Shown here: positions 25,812 through 34,166 of the stretch, piece after piece
Numbering within the stretch: position 1 is the first letter of the stretch
Layout of the letters: every line of letters starts with the position of its first letter
Source of the DNA: Paenibacillus chondroitinus NBRC 15376
GTDB taxonomy: Bacteria > Bacillota > Bacilli > Paenibacillales > NBRC-103111
DNA length: 64,000 bases
Reading direction: 5' to 3'
Assembly: GCF_004000765.1 (NCBI RefSeq)
Contig: NZ_BILW01000011.1
Location: 117,232 to 181,231 of the forward strand
Program-made: the position numbers and the translations under genes
Notes under the pieces: model-generated
The model's input: only the letters and a program-made list of their open reading frames with translations
The model's database searches: none
Told to the model about the DNA's origin: nothing

Positions 25812-26612
25812 TTATTTCCGCAACCCTTCTTTTCTTATTTCGGAAGGGTTTTTTCCTCTTACTTTTTTAAACTGCCTGCTGAAGAAAGACAAGTCCTTGT
25901 ATCCCAACGCTTCGGCGACTTCAGAGGCATTCATCCCGTTATAGCGCAGCAAGTGTTCGGCCCGCTCAATGCGGGTTTGGATGATATATTGTTCCAGGGA
26001 TATTCCCATAACTTCTTTGAATTTGAGCGAAAAATAGCGCGGGGACAAGTTCGCATTCTCAGCCAAAGATTCCATCGAATGTGGAATGCCCGGTGTCTGA
26101 CGAATACGGTGAGCAAGCATCCGAATGAGCGAGTTTGTATGATCGGCTGAGTGTAAGGCCGGCTGCTCTTCTTCGCGTTTTAACTGCAACAGCATCAAGG
26201 TTAACAATAGTTTTCCCTCTATGGCGGAATCTTTCGTGTTCTCCAACATCGCTTCAACATAACGATTGAGATAGGTTTCAAAGAGGTATCGATCCTTCAC
26301 GGTATGAGTACCAGATGGCATTGATGGCAGCAATTGCTGATAATCAGCCAAAGAAAAGTGAATATAAGTGACGGTTAATGGCTGCTGAGGATCATGGCTT
26401 GCTGCTGTGCGGTCTCCCGGCCTGAATACGAAACATGTTCCGCCTCCGATGGGTGATGTCAATCTGTTTCGCAGCATCATGCCCGAACCGCTCCAGGCAT
26501 ACCAGAGATCGAAATCTTCCAATGGCTGCTGCCGAGTATCCCATTTCCAAGTTCGTTCGCAAGTGACTTTGCCGAAGTTTTCATTTAAGTCTAATTGAGA
26601 GATGAATTCCAC
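25812..26612 (-). CDS. AraC-family regulator with N-terminal cupin-like domain
   Basis: 266 residues from GTG 26612; AAGGAG lies ten bases before it. The N-terminal half has an AraC ligand-binding outline (WYAWSGSGMM, PGDRTAASHDP, VTYIHFS). The C-terminal 100 residues are the double helix-turn-helix (LAENANLSPRYFSLKFKEV, then ALGYKDLSFFSRQFKKV). No receiver domain or membrane segment is present, so it senses a cytoplasmic ligand. It is divergent from the 26743 gene, and the space between carries a repeated 17-base element, so it likely controls that gene and itself. Confidence 0.88.
   Translation of the reverse strand: MEFISQLDLNENFGKVTCERTWKWDTRQQPLEDFDLWYAWSGSGMMLRNRLTSPIGGGTCFVFRPGDRTAASHDPQQPLTVTYIHFSLADYQQLLPSMPSGTHTVKDRYLFETYLNRYVEAMLENTKDSAIEGKLLLTLMLLQLKREEEQPALHSADHTNSLIRMLAHRIRQTPGIPHSMESLAENANLSPRYFSLKFKEVMGISLEQYIIQTRIERAEHLLRYNGMNASEVAEALGYKDLSFFSRQFKKVRGKNPSEIRKEGLRK
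25822..25854 (+). terminator. Rho-independent terminator after the PASTA gene
   Basis: AACCCTTC / GAAGGGTT with a 13-base loop, then six T. It lies inside the 3' end of the converging AraC gene. Confidence 0.75.
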
Positions 26613-26637
26613 GCGCAGTTATCTCCTTTATGTAGAA

Positions 26638-26654
26638 TAGTACAAAGATTTCAA
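26638..26654. repeat. First copy of a 17-base direct repeat (candidate AraC half-site)
   Basis: TAGTACAAAGATTTCAA; the second copy, at 26715-26731, differs at two positions. It lies just before the ribosome binding site of the divergent regulator. Confidence 0.5.
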
Positions 26655-26714
26655 CCTGTAGTGAATTCATTTTACACTGATTTACAAGTAATATGAAGTT
26701 ATTCAAGGTATCTT

Positions 26715-26731
26715 TAGTACAAACATTTGAA
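26715..26731. repeat. Second copy of the 17-base direct repeat
   Basis: TAGTACAAACATTTGAA, 77 bases from the first copy and running into the ribosome binding site of the 26743 gene. Binding here would affect transcription or translation start of that gene. Confidence 0.5.
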
Positions 26732-26742
26732 GGAGCTGTTTT

Positions 26743-28035
26743 ATGATGCTGCATCCGTTTATGGGAATCGAACAATGGGATCGAATTGGTTTGTCTGTTG
26801 AGGAATCGGCTAAGCGTCTTCAGCGCATTGCGTACGTTGATCGGCGTTGTATGAATCTCGAAGCGGGACACATGACGGCACGACCTGAATATGAGGTAAA
26901 AGGAGCATTAGCTCGGTTCACCTGGCAGGATGCCGAATTTTATAACCAGTTCCGCAACCGCTGCAAGCAGCTTCGAATGAGCGTGAGAGCATTCGAGAAG
27001 TGCCCGGATGATGCATTAGATCGGTTGATGACGACAATTTTGGAATCGTCCAATACGCTAAACTTGCTGGTCGCTTTATTTGAGGTGCTGAAGCCAGCAT
27101 CAATCAATGCGGTGAACAGGTATCTATCTGAAGCTCAACCCCTCGTGGATGAACCGACGATCCATCTTTTGCAGCATCAGCTTAGCGACCGCAAAGGGCA
27201 AATGGTTTGGGGCGAGCAGGCGATTGCTCACTTTATGGCATCCGCCAGCGGGGAAGAGGTAGAGAGCGCAGAGCGCTGGAAGCAGTATATTCAAGCGCTG
27301 CTGCAAGCAGCTGGGGGCATTGATGGCTGCGAGGAGCAGATACCGGTGAATCCGAGCTTGATTGTGGAGACGGAACCTTTTCAGCTCCCTATTGCGAGCA
27401 CCAGAGATGATCGGTTTCAAACGTCGGTCGTCAAAATGAAGGGCATGACATTCGAAGACAATGATGAAGGACGGTTTCTTCAAATGATGCTTTCCCGTTA
27501 CTTCGAGATGTCGCCTGCCGAAGGTGTCGCTTATGTGCACTTTTCTACGGAAGGGAAGCCATGGTCGTTTTACTACGATACCGCCAGACATTGTTGGGAT
27601 GAGGTCAGGCACTGCTGGTTCGGAGAAGCGGCGCTGCGGAGTAAGAGCTACGATGTTCATGCCATCCCGAATTGGACGGGCTGGTATGATATGACCAGTC
27701 AATTGTTCAATAGGGATGAAGCATATACACATTTAACCATTGCCATAGAAAAAGCTGCGATGAAATATCCACCGGGAAAAAGAGAAGAGTGGGAATTCTG
27801 CCGGGATGTCGTCAAGGACCCGTTAATGACAACTTTCCAGGACTTCGATTGGGCCGATGAGGTGGTTCATGCCGGGTTCGGGCAGAAATGGATTATTGAT
27901 GAACTGTTTCAGGGCGACAACGTGAAAGCCTTGGATGCAGCAGAGGTCACTGTGGCGAAACGGGCCGTGTACATGGACAGCTTCGAAAAAGATGGGAATG
28001 TGCCGCCACCGAGCCGCTTTGCCGGCAATTATTAA
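26743..28035 (+). CDS. Unrecognised 430-residue protein, possibly ferritin-like
   Basis: Cytoplasmic protein without signal or membrane segment; AAGGAG precedes ATG 26743. I do not recognise the family with confidence. The sequence is helix-rich in the first 200 residues, with acidic and His residues in helical patterns such as DEPTIHLLQHQLSD, and a late DEVVHAGFGQKWI that has an ExxH pattern. This recalls ferritin-like di-iron proteins, but that is only inference. Residues from about 225 read as a different, mixed domain (DGRFLQ-type and YVHFSTEGKPW). The divergent AraC regulator next door implies inducible expression by a small molecule. It is a single-gene unit with its own terminator. Confidence 0.5.
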   Translation: MMLHPFMGIEQWDRIGLSVEESAKRLQRIAYVDRRCMNLEAGHMTARPEYEVKGALARFTWQDAEFYNQFRNRCKQLRMSVRAFEKCPDDALDRLMTTILESSNTLNLLVALFEVLKPASINAVNRYLSEAQPLVDEPTIHLLQHQLSDRKGQMVWGEQAIAHFMASASGEEVESAERWKQYIQALLQAAGGIDGCEEQIPVNPSLIVETEPFQLPIASTRDDRFQTSVVKMKGMTFEDNDEGRFLQMMLSRYFEMSPAEGVAYVHFSTEGKPWSFYYDTARHCWDEVRHCWFGEAALRSKSYDVHAIPNWTGWYDMTSQLFNRDEAYTHLTIAIEKAAMKYPPGKREEWEFCRDVVKDPLMTTFQDFDWADEVVHAGFGQKWIIDELFQGDNVKALDAAEVTVAKRAVYMDSFEKDGNVPPPSRFAGNY

Positions 28036-28071
28036 GGAGCAAACGTGGCTGTTGATAGACGTTGAAAAGTA

Positions 28072-28102
28072 GATCCTCAGCATACTGCTGTGGGTCTTTT
28101 TT
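28072..28102 (+). terminator. Rho-independent terminator
   Basis: Imperfect stem GATCCTCAGCA / TGCTGTGGGTC with a TAC loop, then six T. Confidence 0.75.
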
Positions 28103-28109
28103 CTGTGCG

Positions 28110-28137
28110 CTTCGAAAAATAGTCGATTTTTCGGAAG
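28110..28137. repeat. Short inverted repeat
   Basis: CTTCGAAAAAT / ATTTTTCGGAAG with a five-base loop and one bulge, right after a terminator. Possibly a second terminator-like hairpin or a chance dyad. Confidence 0.4.
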
Positions 28138-28153
28138 ATTCACTTATATTCGA

Positions 28154-28187
28154 ATAATTCGTAATTATGTGCATAATTCGTAGTACT
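28154..28187 (+). promoter_or_regulatory. Candidate AraC operator: two ATAATTCGTA repeats
   Basis: ATAATTCGTA occurs at 28154-28163 and 28173-28182, 19 bases apart from start to start, that is near two helical turns. AraC activators bind such direct half-sites. AATTCGTAATTATGT (28156-28170) is matched at 14 of 15 bases by 41184-41198 in front of the AraC gene at 41311. It lies about 90 bases before the operon start at 28276. Confidence 0.55.
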
Positions 28188-28275
28188 GCAGATTTATTTT
28201 TCTCAATATTACAACTATTATTAGAATTAAGGTGGACAGTAACATTAGAAAGCACAAGAGGGAGGGATAGCAGGG

Positions 28276-29247
28276 ATGAAGCTGGCAGTATTGGGCGGAG
28301 GGGCTATAGGTGTCAAACATTTAGAGGCAGCAAGTGAGATTGACGGGTTGGAGCCAGTCGCCATTGTTGACATTAATGAATCTCTGGCAGCGGAGACGGC
28401 TAAGAAATATGGAGTTAAGCCTTATACAGATTTTCTAGAAATGCTGCAGAAAGAAAAACCGGATATAGCTGTGATTGCTCTGCCACATTTTTTACATAAG
28501 GAAGTGTCCAACCGCTGTGCCGAATATGGATCTCATATTTTACTTGAAAAGCCGATGGCTTTAAATACAGTGGAATGCGATGAGATTATTGCTGCTGCTG
28601 AGCGTAATGAAGTTAAGTTAATGGTTGGACATACCCAACACTATTTTCCAGAGAATATTGAGGTTAGACGAATTATTGAAAGTGGCGAGCTTGGAAAGCT
28701 TGTCATGATTAACGATACGCGGAACGTAAACTACTATAGAGCAGATCGACCCGGCTGGTTCTTCGAGAAGAGTAAAGCAGGTGGAGGCATCATGACGAAT
28801 CTGGGGGCGCATTCTATTGATAAAATTCAATGGATGACACAAAGCAAGGTCACCAAGGTGAAGGCATCCGTAAGCTTTCATGAAGAACGGGGTGATGTTG
28901 AAGGCAGCGGGATTGTTTTTATGGAAACCTCCTCCGGTGTTTCGGCTGTGATTACGCAATCCGGATATCCAGGAGTTTCACGTAATGAAACGGAGTTTAT
29001 GTTTACAAAGGGTATGCTCAAGCTGGAAACGGGGAAGGGCCTGTCTATAAGCCGCAATGGCATGTATGAACCAGTTCTGCTGAAACCGGCAGAGCAGCCA
29101 TTGGTTCAGCAATTATTAGACTTTATGGATGCGATTACAAATGATACAGGGCTGGATTGTTCCGGTGCATATTCCAAGACTGTCGTTTCTGTCATCGAGA
29201 GTGTATATGCGTCAAGTGAGACAGGTACGGAGCAGATCGTGAAGTAA
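28276..29247 (+). CDS. Gfo/Idh/MocA-type NAD(P)-dependent sugar oxidoreductase
   Basis: 323 residues, first gene of a seven-gene operon; GAGGGAGGG is ahead of ATG 28276. The Rossmann motif is AVLGGGAIGVKHLEAA, and EKP near ILLEKPMAL is the conserved catalytic Lys-Pro of the family. GGGIMTNLGAHSIDKIQW carries the conserved His of the second domain. Members oxidise sugars, sugar acids, cyclitols or amino sugars at C1-C4 with NAD(P). Three such oxidoreductases occur in this operon, next to NagA and a NagB-like domain, so an amino sugar derivative is a plausible substrate. The next gene starts 21 bases on. Confidence 0.88.
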   Translation: MKLAVLGGGAIGVKHLEAASEIDGLEPVAIVDINESLAAETAKKYGVKPYTDFLEMLQKEKPDIAVIALPHFLHKEVSNRCAEYGSHILLEKPMALNTVECDEIIAAAERNEVKLMVGHTQHYFPENIEVRRIIESGELGKLVMINDTRNVNYYRADRPGWFFEKSKAGGGIMTNLGAHSIDKIQWMTQSKVTKVKASVSFHEERGDVEGSGIVFMETSSGVSAVITQSGYPGVSRNETEFMFTKGMLKLETGKGLSISRNGMYEPVLLKPAEQPLVQQLLDFMDAITNDTGLDCSGAYSKTVVSVIESVYASSETGTEQIVK

Positions 29248-29268
29248 CGATATAGGAGGATTGATGAT

Positions 29269-30297
29269 ATGAGCGAAAAAATGAGATTTGCTGTTATCGG
29301 AGCGGGAGTGATTGCTCCCTCTCATGCGAAGGCCATTCAGGGTAACTCGCAAGCAGAGCTGGTTGGCATCGCCGATGTTGAGGTTGAAAAGGCTGGAAAA
29401 TTAGCTGCAGATTTTTCAATTCCGCATGTGTATCAGGACTACCAGCTGCTGCTCAAGCGTGATGATATTGATGCTGTTACGGTAGCGGTACCAAGCGGCT
29501 ATCATGCGGAAGTCGTCATTGCGGCTGCACAGGCAGGCAAACATGTGTTGTGTGAAAAGCCACTTGATATAACTGCGGATAGTATGACGCTTATGATCGA
29601 TGCTTGCCGCAAAGCAAATGTGAAGCTCGGCTGCGTATTTCAACGTCGCGTAACGGAGGCATCTATTGTCGCGAAAAAAGCCATAGAGGCTGGCAAGCTG
29701 GGTAAGCTGGTGCTTGGCGATGCTTACCAGAAAAGCTATCGCAGCCCACAGTATTACCAAAGCGCCGGCTGGCGCGGCACTTGGGCTATCGATGGGGGCG
29801 GCGCCCTGATGAATCAGGGTGTGCATGGCATCGATTTGATTCAGTGGCTGATGGGTGATGTCCAATCTGTCTTTGCCTATTCGTCCGCGCTGGTTCGCGA
29901 GATTGAAGTGGAAGATACGGCAGTAGCCGTTGTGAAATATAAGAGCGGAGCATTCGGGGTGATACAAGGAACTACCTCTGTGTATCCGGGGCAGGAGACG
30001 CGCTTCGAACTTCATGGGGAGAAAGGCACGATCATTTTTGATGATACGGGGTTCAAGCAGTGGAAAATTGCTGATAGTGAAGAAGAAGCGCCTAAGGTGG
30101 AGCCAAGAGTTAGCGCCAAAAATGATCCTTCCCATATCGCCAATGACGGGCATTTTATATTCGTTGATGATTTAATCCAAGCTATTCGTGAGGACAGGGA
30201 TCCCCTGGTATCGGGGGAAGAAGGCAGGAAAGCTGTCGATTTAATTCTCGCTATCTATGAATCGGCACGGAGCGGGAAAGAGATTATGTTGAAATAG
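29269..30297 (+). CDS. Gfo/Idh/MocA-type oxidoreductase, second in operon
   Basis: 342 residues; TAGGAGG before ATG 29269. The Rossmann segment is AVIGAGVIAPSHAKAI, the catalytic EKP is VLCEKPLDIT, and AIDGGGALMNQGVHGIDL contains the conserved Asp and His of the sugar site. It is closest in style to UDP-N-acetylglucosamine 3-dehydrogenase or myo-inositol dehydrogenase relatives; identity is not resolvable by eye. It is not a close copy of the first oxidoreductase, so the two probably act on different intermediates. Confidence 0.9.
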   Translation: MSEKMRFAVIGAGVIAPSHAKAIQGNSQAELVGIADVEVEKAGKLAADFSIPHVYQDYQLLLKRDDIDAVTVAVPSGYHAEVVIAAAQAGKHVLCEKPLDITADSMTLMIDACRKANVKLGCVFQRRVTEASIVAKKAIEAGKLGKLVLGDAYQKSYRSPQYYQSAGWRGTWAIDGGGALMNQGVHGIDLIQWLMGDVQSVFAYSSALVREIEVEDTAVAVVKYKSGAFGVIQGTTSVYPGQETRFELHGEKGTIIFDDTGFKQWKIADSEEEAPKVEPRVSAKNDPSHIANDGHFIFVDDLIQAIREDRDPLVSGEEGRKAVDLILAIYESARSGKEIMLK

Positions 30298-30342
30298 TCC
30301 TCTGCTGATGATTTGACGTAGGGAAACGTAGGGGGGATAGGT

Positions 30343-31524
30343 TTGCCGGAAGAGACAAGACGTGAGGGAAAGACCGTAGTTGCAGGGATACATTACCGTA
30401 CAGGATTACCGATAGAAGTAATCATCGCTAATGGTCATATTGAGAGTATTAGCACGTTAGAAGCTGAGGTTCAGGACCAGCTGCCGTGGATCGGACCCGG
30501 TCTGGTTGATTTGCAAATCAATGGCTACGCAGGCAGAGATTTCAATCAAACTCCGTTAGCGAAGGAAACAGTCATGAAGCTGACGCGTGATCTTTGGAAC
30601 AAGGGTGTCACCACTTATTATCCAACGGTAATCACGAACAGTGCTGACAAGATTAGTCAGCTATTACGCGCCATTTCCGAAGCCTGTCGCACGGATCCCT
30701 TATCCGATAGCTGCATTCGCGGCATACATCTGGAGGGTCCGTTTATCTCACCTGAAGATGGACCGCGGGGAGCGCATGGGAAATCGTATGTTACTGCTCC
30801 GAATTGGGAGTTGTTCCAGCATTGGCAGGAAGCAGCGGAAGGTCGTATTACCATCGTGACGATGTCACCGGAATGGCCGGAGTCCGACGAGTTTATCAGG
30901 CGCTGTACCATAAATGGTGTTACGGTGTCTATTGGGCATACCAACGCTTCGCCCGAACAGATTCGTTTAGCGGTAGCCGCCGGGGCAAAGGTGTCCACGC
31001 ATCTCGGCAACGCAGCTCACCTGATGCTGCCAAGGCATCCGAATTACATTTGGGAGCAGTTGGCGGCAGATGAGCTCTGGGCATGTATGATTGCTGACGG
31101 ATTCCATTTACCGGAATCGGTGCTGAAAGTGTTCATGCGGGTAAAAGGCGACAAAGCGATCCTCGTCAGTGATGCCGTCTATTTGAGCGGACTTGAACCG
31201 GGACGTTATACCACGCATATTGGCGGCGAGGTCGTGCTGGCGCCAGATGGCAAGCTGCATTTGGCTGAAAATGCCAAATTGCTGGCAGGATCCGCGCAGA
31301 TGCTGGTGTGGGGCATTCAGCATTTGGTGAAAAAAGGCTTATGCAGCTTGGCCGATGCCTGGGAAATGGCCTCTATACGGCCATCGGAGTTAATGGGCCT
31401 GCAGACAGCTAAAGGACTTCAACAGCATGCTCCGGCGGATCTCGTGTTGTTTGCGTTTAAGGACGACGGCTCGTTACATATTGTGAGCACATATAAAGAG
31501 GGAAAGCTCGTATCACACGCATAA
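30343..31524 (+). CDS. nagA: N-acetylglucosamine-6-phosphate deacetylase
   Basis: 393 residues from TTG 30343 after GGGGGG. NagA hydrolyses the acetyl group of GlcNAc-6-phosphate in the cytoplasm. Visible are HLEGPFIS with the metal-binding Glu, GHTNAS, THLGNAAHLM with metal His residues and ACMIADGFHL and ILVSDAVYL (catalytic Asp). The usual THLFNAM segment reads THLGNAAHLM, a variation, so the substrate may be another N-acetyl amino sugar phosphate. It sits between oxidoreductase genes and upstream of the isomerase/NagB fusion, which would take the deacetylated product further. Confidence 0.88.
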   Translation: MPEETRREGKTVVAGIHYRTGLPIEVIIANGHIESISTLEAEVQDQLPWIGPGLVDLQINGYAGRDFNQTPLAKETVMKLTRDLWNKGVTTYYPTVITNSADKISQLLRAISEACRTDPLSDSCIRGIHLEGPFISPEDGPRGAHGKSYVTAPNWELFQHWQEAAEGRITIVTMSPEWPESDEFIRRCTINGVTVSIGHTNASPEQIRLAVAAGAKVSTHLGNAAHLMLPRHPNYIWEQLAADELWACMIADGFHLPESVLKVFMRVKGDKAILVSDAVYLSGLEPGRYTTHIGGEVVLAPDGKLHLAENAKLLAGSAQMLVWGIQHLVKKGLCSLADAWEMASIRPSELMGLQTAKGLQQHAPADLVLFAFKDDGSLHIVSTYKEGKLVSHA

Positions 31525-31558
31525 AAATTGCTGAAAAGCACAGAAAGGGCTGATTGTT

Positions 31559-32467
31559 ATGACTACGTCAAATTCGTTGATCATCGGGATGATCGGACTG
31601 GACACTTCCCATTGCACAGCTTTTACTAAGCTGCTAAACGAGCAAGATCATGAATTCCATGTTCCTGGTGGGAAAGTCACTTATGCTTTTCCCGGCGGAT
31701 CACCTGATTTTGAAATGAGCTACTCGAGGCTGGATCGGTTCACAAATACGATTCGGGACGAGTACGGTGTGCAGCTGCTTGATTCTCCGGAGGCAGTAGC
31801 GGAACGTTCCGATGCGATCTTATTAACTTCTGTGGACGGACGAGTTCATTTGGAACAGTTTCGGAAAATTGCTCCCTTCAGGAAGCCCGTCTTCATCGAT
31901 AAACCGTTTGCCGTTTCGACCTCTGATGCGAAGGAAGTCGTGCGGTTGGCGGCCGAGTATAACGTGCCGTTGATGAGTGCTTCGTCGCTGCGTTATGAAC
32001 AAGGGCTGGTTGATGCCCTAACAGAGAATACAACTGATATTATTGGCGCCGATTGCTATGGACCGGCAGAACTACAGCCGACACAGCCAGGCCTTTTCTG
32101 GTACGGCATCCACTCTGCAGAAATGTTGTATCGCATCATGGGCAAGGGGTGTGTGCAGGTGACCGCAAGCACAAGTGAGTTCCATGAACTGGCTGTCGGT
32201 GTTTGGGAGGATGGCCGAATGGGGACAATTCGCGGCAACCGTCAGGGAAATAAAACGTTTGGGGCTGTCATCCACCACGTGAACAAAACGGAATTCGTAG
32301 ATGGCGACAAGCATCCGAAACCGAAATATGCCGGTCTAGTCGAGGCGGCGGTTGCCATGTTCCAATCAGGAACGCCGTCTATTGATGCTCAAGAAACGGT
32401 TGAAATCATTCGCTTCCTGGAAGCGGCAAACGAAAGCCGGGCAACTGGGAAAACGGTGAAGCTCTAG
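31559..32467 (+). CDS. Gfo/Idh/MocA-like oxidoreductase, third in operon
   Basis: 302 residues, ATG 31559, with GAAAGGGC about ten bases before. The N-terminus is IIGMIGLDTSHCTAFTKLL, which departs from the normal GxGxxG nucleotide loop (here MIGLDTSH), and FIDKPFAVS keeps the Lys-Pro pair. This subfamily with GLDTSH is common in glycan loci and its catalytic status is often unclear. It could be an oxidoreductase with weak cofactor binding or a binding protein. The next gene follows after 52 bases. Confidence 0.75.
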   Translation: MTTSNSLIIGMIGLDTSHCTAFTKLLNEQDHEFHVPGGKVTYAFPGGSPDFEMSYSRLDRFTNTIRDEYGVQLLDSPEAVAERSDAILLTSVDGRVHLEQFRKIAPFRKPVFIDKPFAVSTSDAKEVVRLAAEYNVPLMSASSLRYEQGLVDALTENTTDIIGADCYGPAELQPTQPGLFWYGIHSAEMLYRIMGKGCVQVTASTSEFHELAVGVWEDGRMGTIRGNRQGNKTFGAVIHHVNKTEFVDGDKHPKPKYAGLVEAAVAMFQSGTPSIDAQETVEIIRFLEAANESRATGKTVKL

Positions 32468-32519
32468 CATATCTCTTACCAAACATACAATCTGCATAAT
32501 TTGAGGGAGTGTAAAACTT

Positions 32520-34166
32520 ATGATTTGGGACCGACTTGGCGTCATTAGCGATGAAGTAAGCCATGATTTCATAGGAGCTCTGGATTGGATAAAAGCTGAA
32601 GGCTTAAAATACGTGGAAATTCGCATGGTAGACGGAATAAATGTAGCGAATCTGACGGATGAACAGGTAGAGCGCGTTCGTCAGGAAGTCGAGAATCGAA
32701 GCCTGCACATCTCTGCATTGGCTTCACCCTTATTTAAATGCGCACTTGATCCATTTCGCCCAGTTGAAGCCGGGGACAGGTTCGGGCAGGAGGAGGAGAG
32801 CGTTGAAACACATTTTGAAAAGCTTGCTCGAACGATTGAGATTGCAGATAAACTTGGTACGAACTTTATTCGGATATTCTCCTTTTGGAGAGAGAAAGAG
32901 CCTGATCAGTTCGTAGATGAAATTGCAAGCCACTTGAAAAAAGCAGCTGAAATTGCTGCACAGCACAACATCACTTTGTTATTAGAGAACGAGGGTTCCT
33001 GCAATGGAGGTTATGCGTTCGAAGTAGCTAAGCTAATTCGACTAGTCAACTCTCCAAGCTTGAAAGCTTTATGGGATCCCGGCAATGAAGCTCTGGGAGA
33101 ACACTGGTCTTATCCTCAAGTGTATCACGAAGTGAAAGATCTGTTAGCCCACGTGCATCTGAAGGATGCCTTGATCGAGAAGGGCGGCAAGCCCTCCTGT
33201 GTGCCGATCGGTTCGGGTAGAGTTCCGTACGTACAACAAATTCATGATTTGGAGAATGAGGGGTACACGGGGTTATATGTCATTGAGACTCACTACATTC
33301 CTCCTGGCGGCAGCAAAATGGAGGGCACCAAGCAATCCTTAGAGGGATTGAGAAAGCTGTTTAGCTATCCGACGCTGAAAGAAGAGAGGGCAGAGCATCT
33401 TAAAGTGAAAGTTTTTGAGAATCGTCAGGTTATGGGAGCTGCAGCTGCCGTAGAAGCAGCAACAAAGATTAAAGAGCTGCTGTCACGAAAAGACCAAGTA
33501 AGGATGATTTTTGCGGCCGCCCCTTCTCAAAATGAATTTTTGGCGGAACTTGTGAATCAGAAAGGAATCGACTGGGAGCGTATCACCGCATTTCATATGG
33601 ATGAATATATCGGTCTTCCCGATGGTGCACCGCAAAAATTCGGTCAGTTTTTAACAGACAGACTGTTCAAATTGGTTAAGCCCGGGGAGCTTCATTTGAT
33701 TCAGAGCTCTACGACAATTGATCAGGAATGTCAGCGCTATAGCGATCTGATTGCGGCTGCACCCATTGATATCATTTGCCTCGGGATCGGGGAAAACGGG
33801 CATATTGCTTTCAATGATCCTCCAGTGGCTGATTTTGAAGACAGCTTCATCATCAAGCCGGTTGAACTGGATGCTCCTTGTCGCCAACAGCAGGTCAATG
33901 ACGGCTGCTTCCCGGACTTTGATGCCGTTCCTACCCATGCATTAACTTTGACCATACCGACGATGATGGCTGGCGCGCATTTATTCTGCATCGTTCCAGG
34001 ATCAACCAAACGTGCTGCTGTTGAACAAACACTTCGCGGACCGATAAGTACCTCTTGCCCGGCATCCATCCTGCGCACACATCCGGATTGCACCCTGTAT
34101 GTGGATCAAGATTCATATGGACTGCTACAAGTACCTCAAGTATCAACTCAAGGAGGTCAGGCATGA
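32520..34166 (+). CDS. Fusion of a TIM-barrel sugar isomerase/epimerase and a NagB-like deaminase
   Basis: One unbroken 548-residue frame with two domains. Residues 1-280 are a xylose-isomerase-like TIM barrel (Pfam AP_endonuc_2): LLLENEGS with metal-binding Glu156, ALWDPGNE, AHVHLKDA and VIETHY. After a short Leu/Glu-rich linker, residues 305-548 are a glucosamine-6-phosphate deaminase/isomerase-like domain: AFHMDEYIG (359-366) and GIGENGHIAFNDP from about 422. NagB normally turns GlcN-6-phosphate into Fru-6-phosphate and ammonia, while the barrel family isomerises or epimerises sugars, including 3-keto sugars. No internal ribosome binding site is obvious at the joint. The next gene overlaps by four bases. 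Confidence 0.88.
   Translation: MIWDRLGVISDEVSHDFIGALDWIKAEGLKYVEIRMVDGINVANLTDEQVERVRQEVENRSLHISALASPLFKCALDPFRPVEAGDRFGQEEESVETHFEKLARTIEIADKLGTNFIRIFSFWREKEPDQFVDEIASHLKKAAEIAAQHNITLLLENEGSCNGGYAFEVAKLIRLVNSPSLKALWDPGNEALGEHWSYPQVYHEVKDLLAHVHLKDALIEKGGKPSCVPIGSGRVPYVQQIHDLENEGYTGLYVIETHYIPPGGSKMEGTKQSLEGLRKLFSYPTLKEERAEHLKVKVFENRQVMGAAAAVEAATKIKELLSRKDQVRMIFAAAPSQNEFLAELVNQKGIDWERITAFHMDEYIGLPDGAPQKFGQFLTDRLFKLVKPGELHLIQSSTTIDQECQRYSDLIAAAPIDIICLGIGENGHIAFNDPPVADFEDSFIIKPVELDAPCRQQQVNDGCFPDFDAVPTHALTLTIPTMMAGAHLFCIVPGSTKRAAVEQTLRGPISTSCPASILRTHPDCTLYVDQDSYGLLQVPQVSTQGGQA

Noticed and set aside
27124..27732. Minus-strand open frame of 202 codons
   Set aside because: Antisense to the 26743 gene, whose start and regulation are better supported.
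29416..30153. Minus-strand open frame of 245 codons
   Set aside because: It is fully antisense to the second oxidoreductase gene, has no ribosome binding site and resembles no family.
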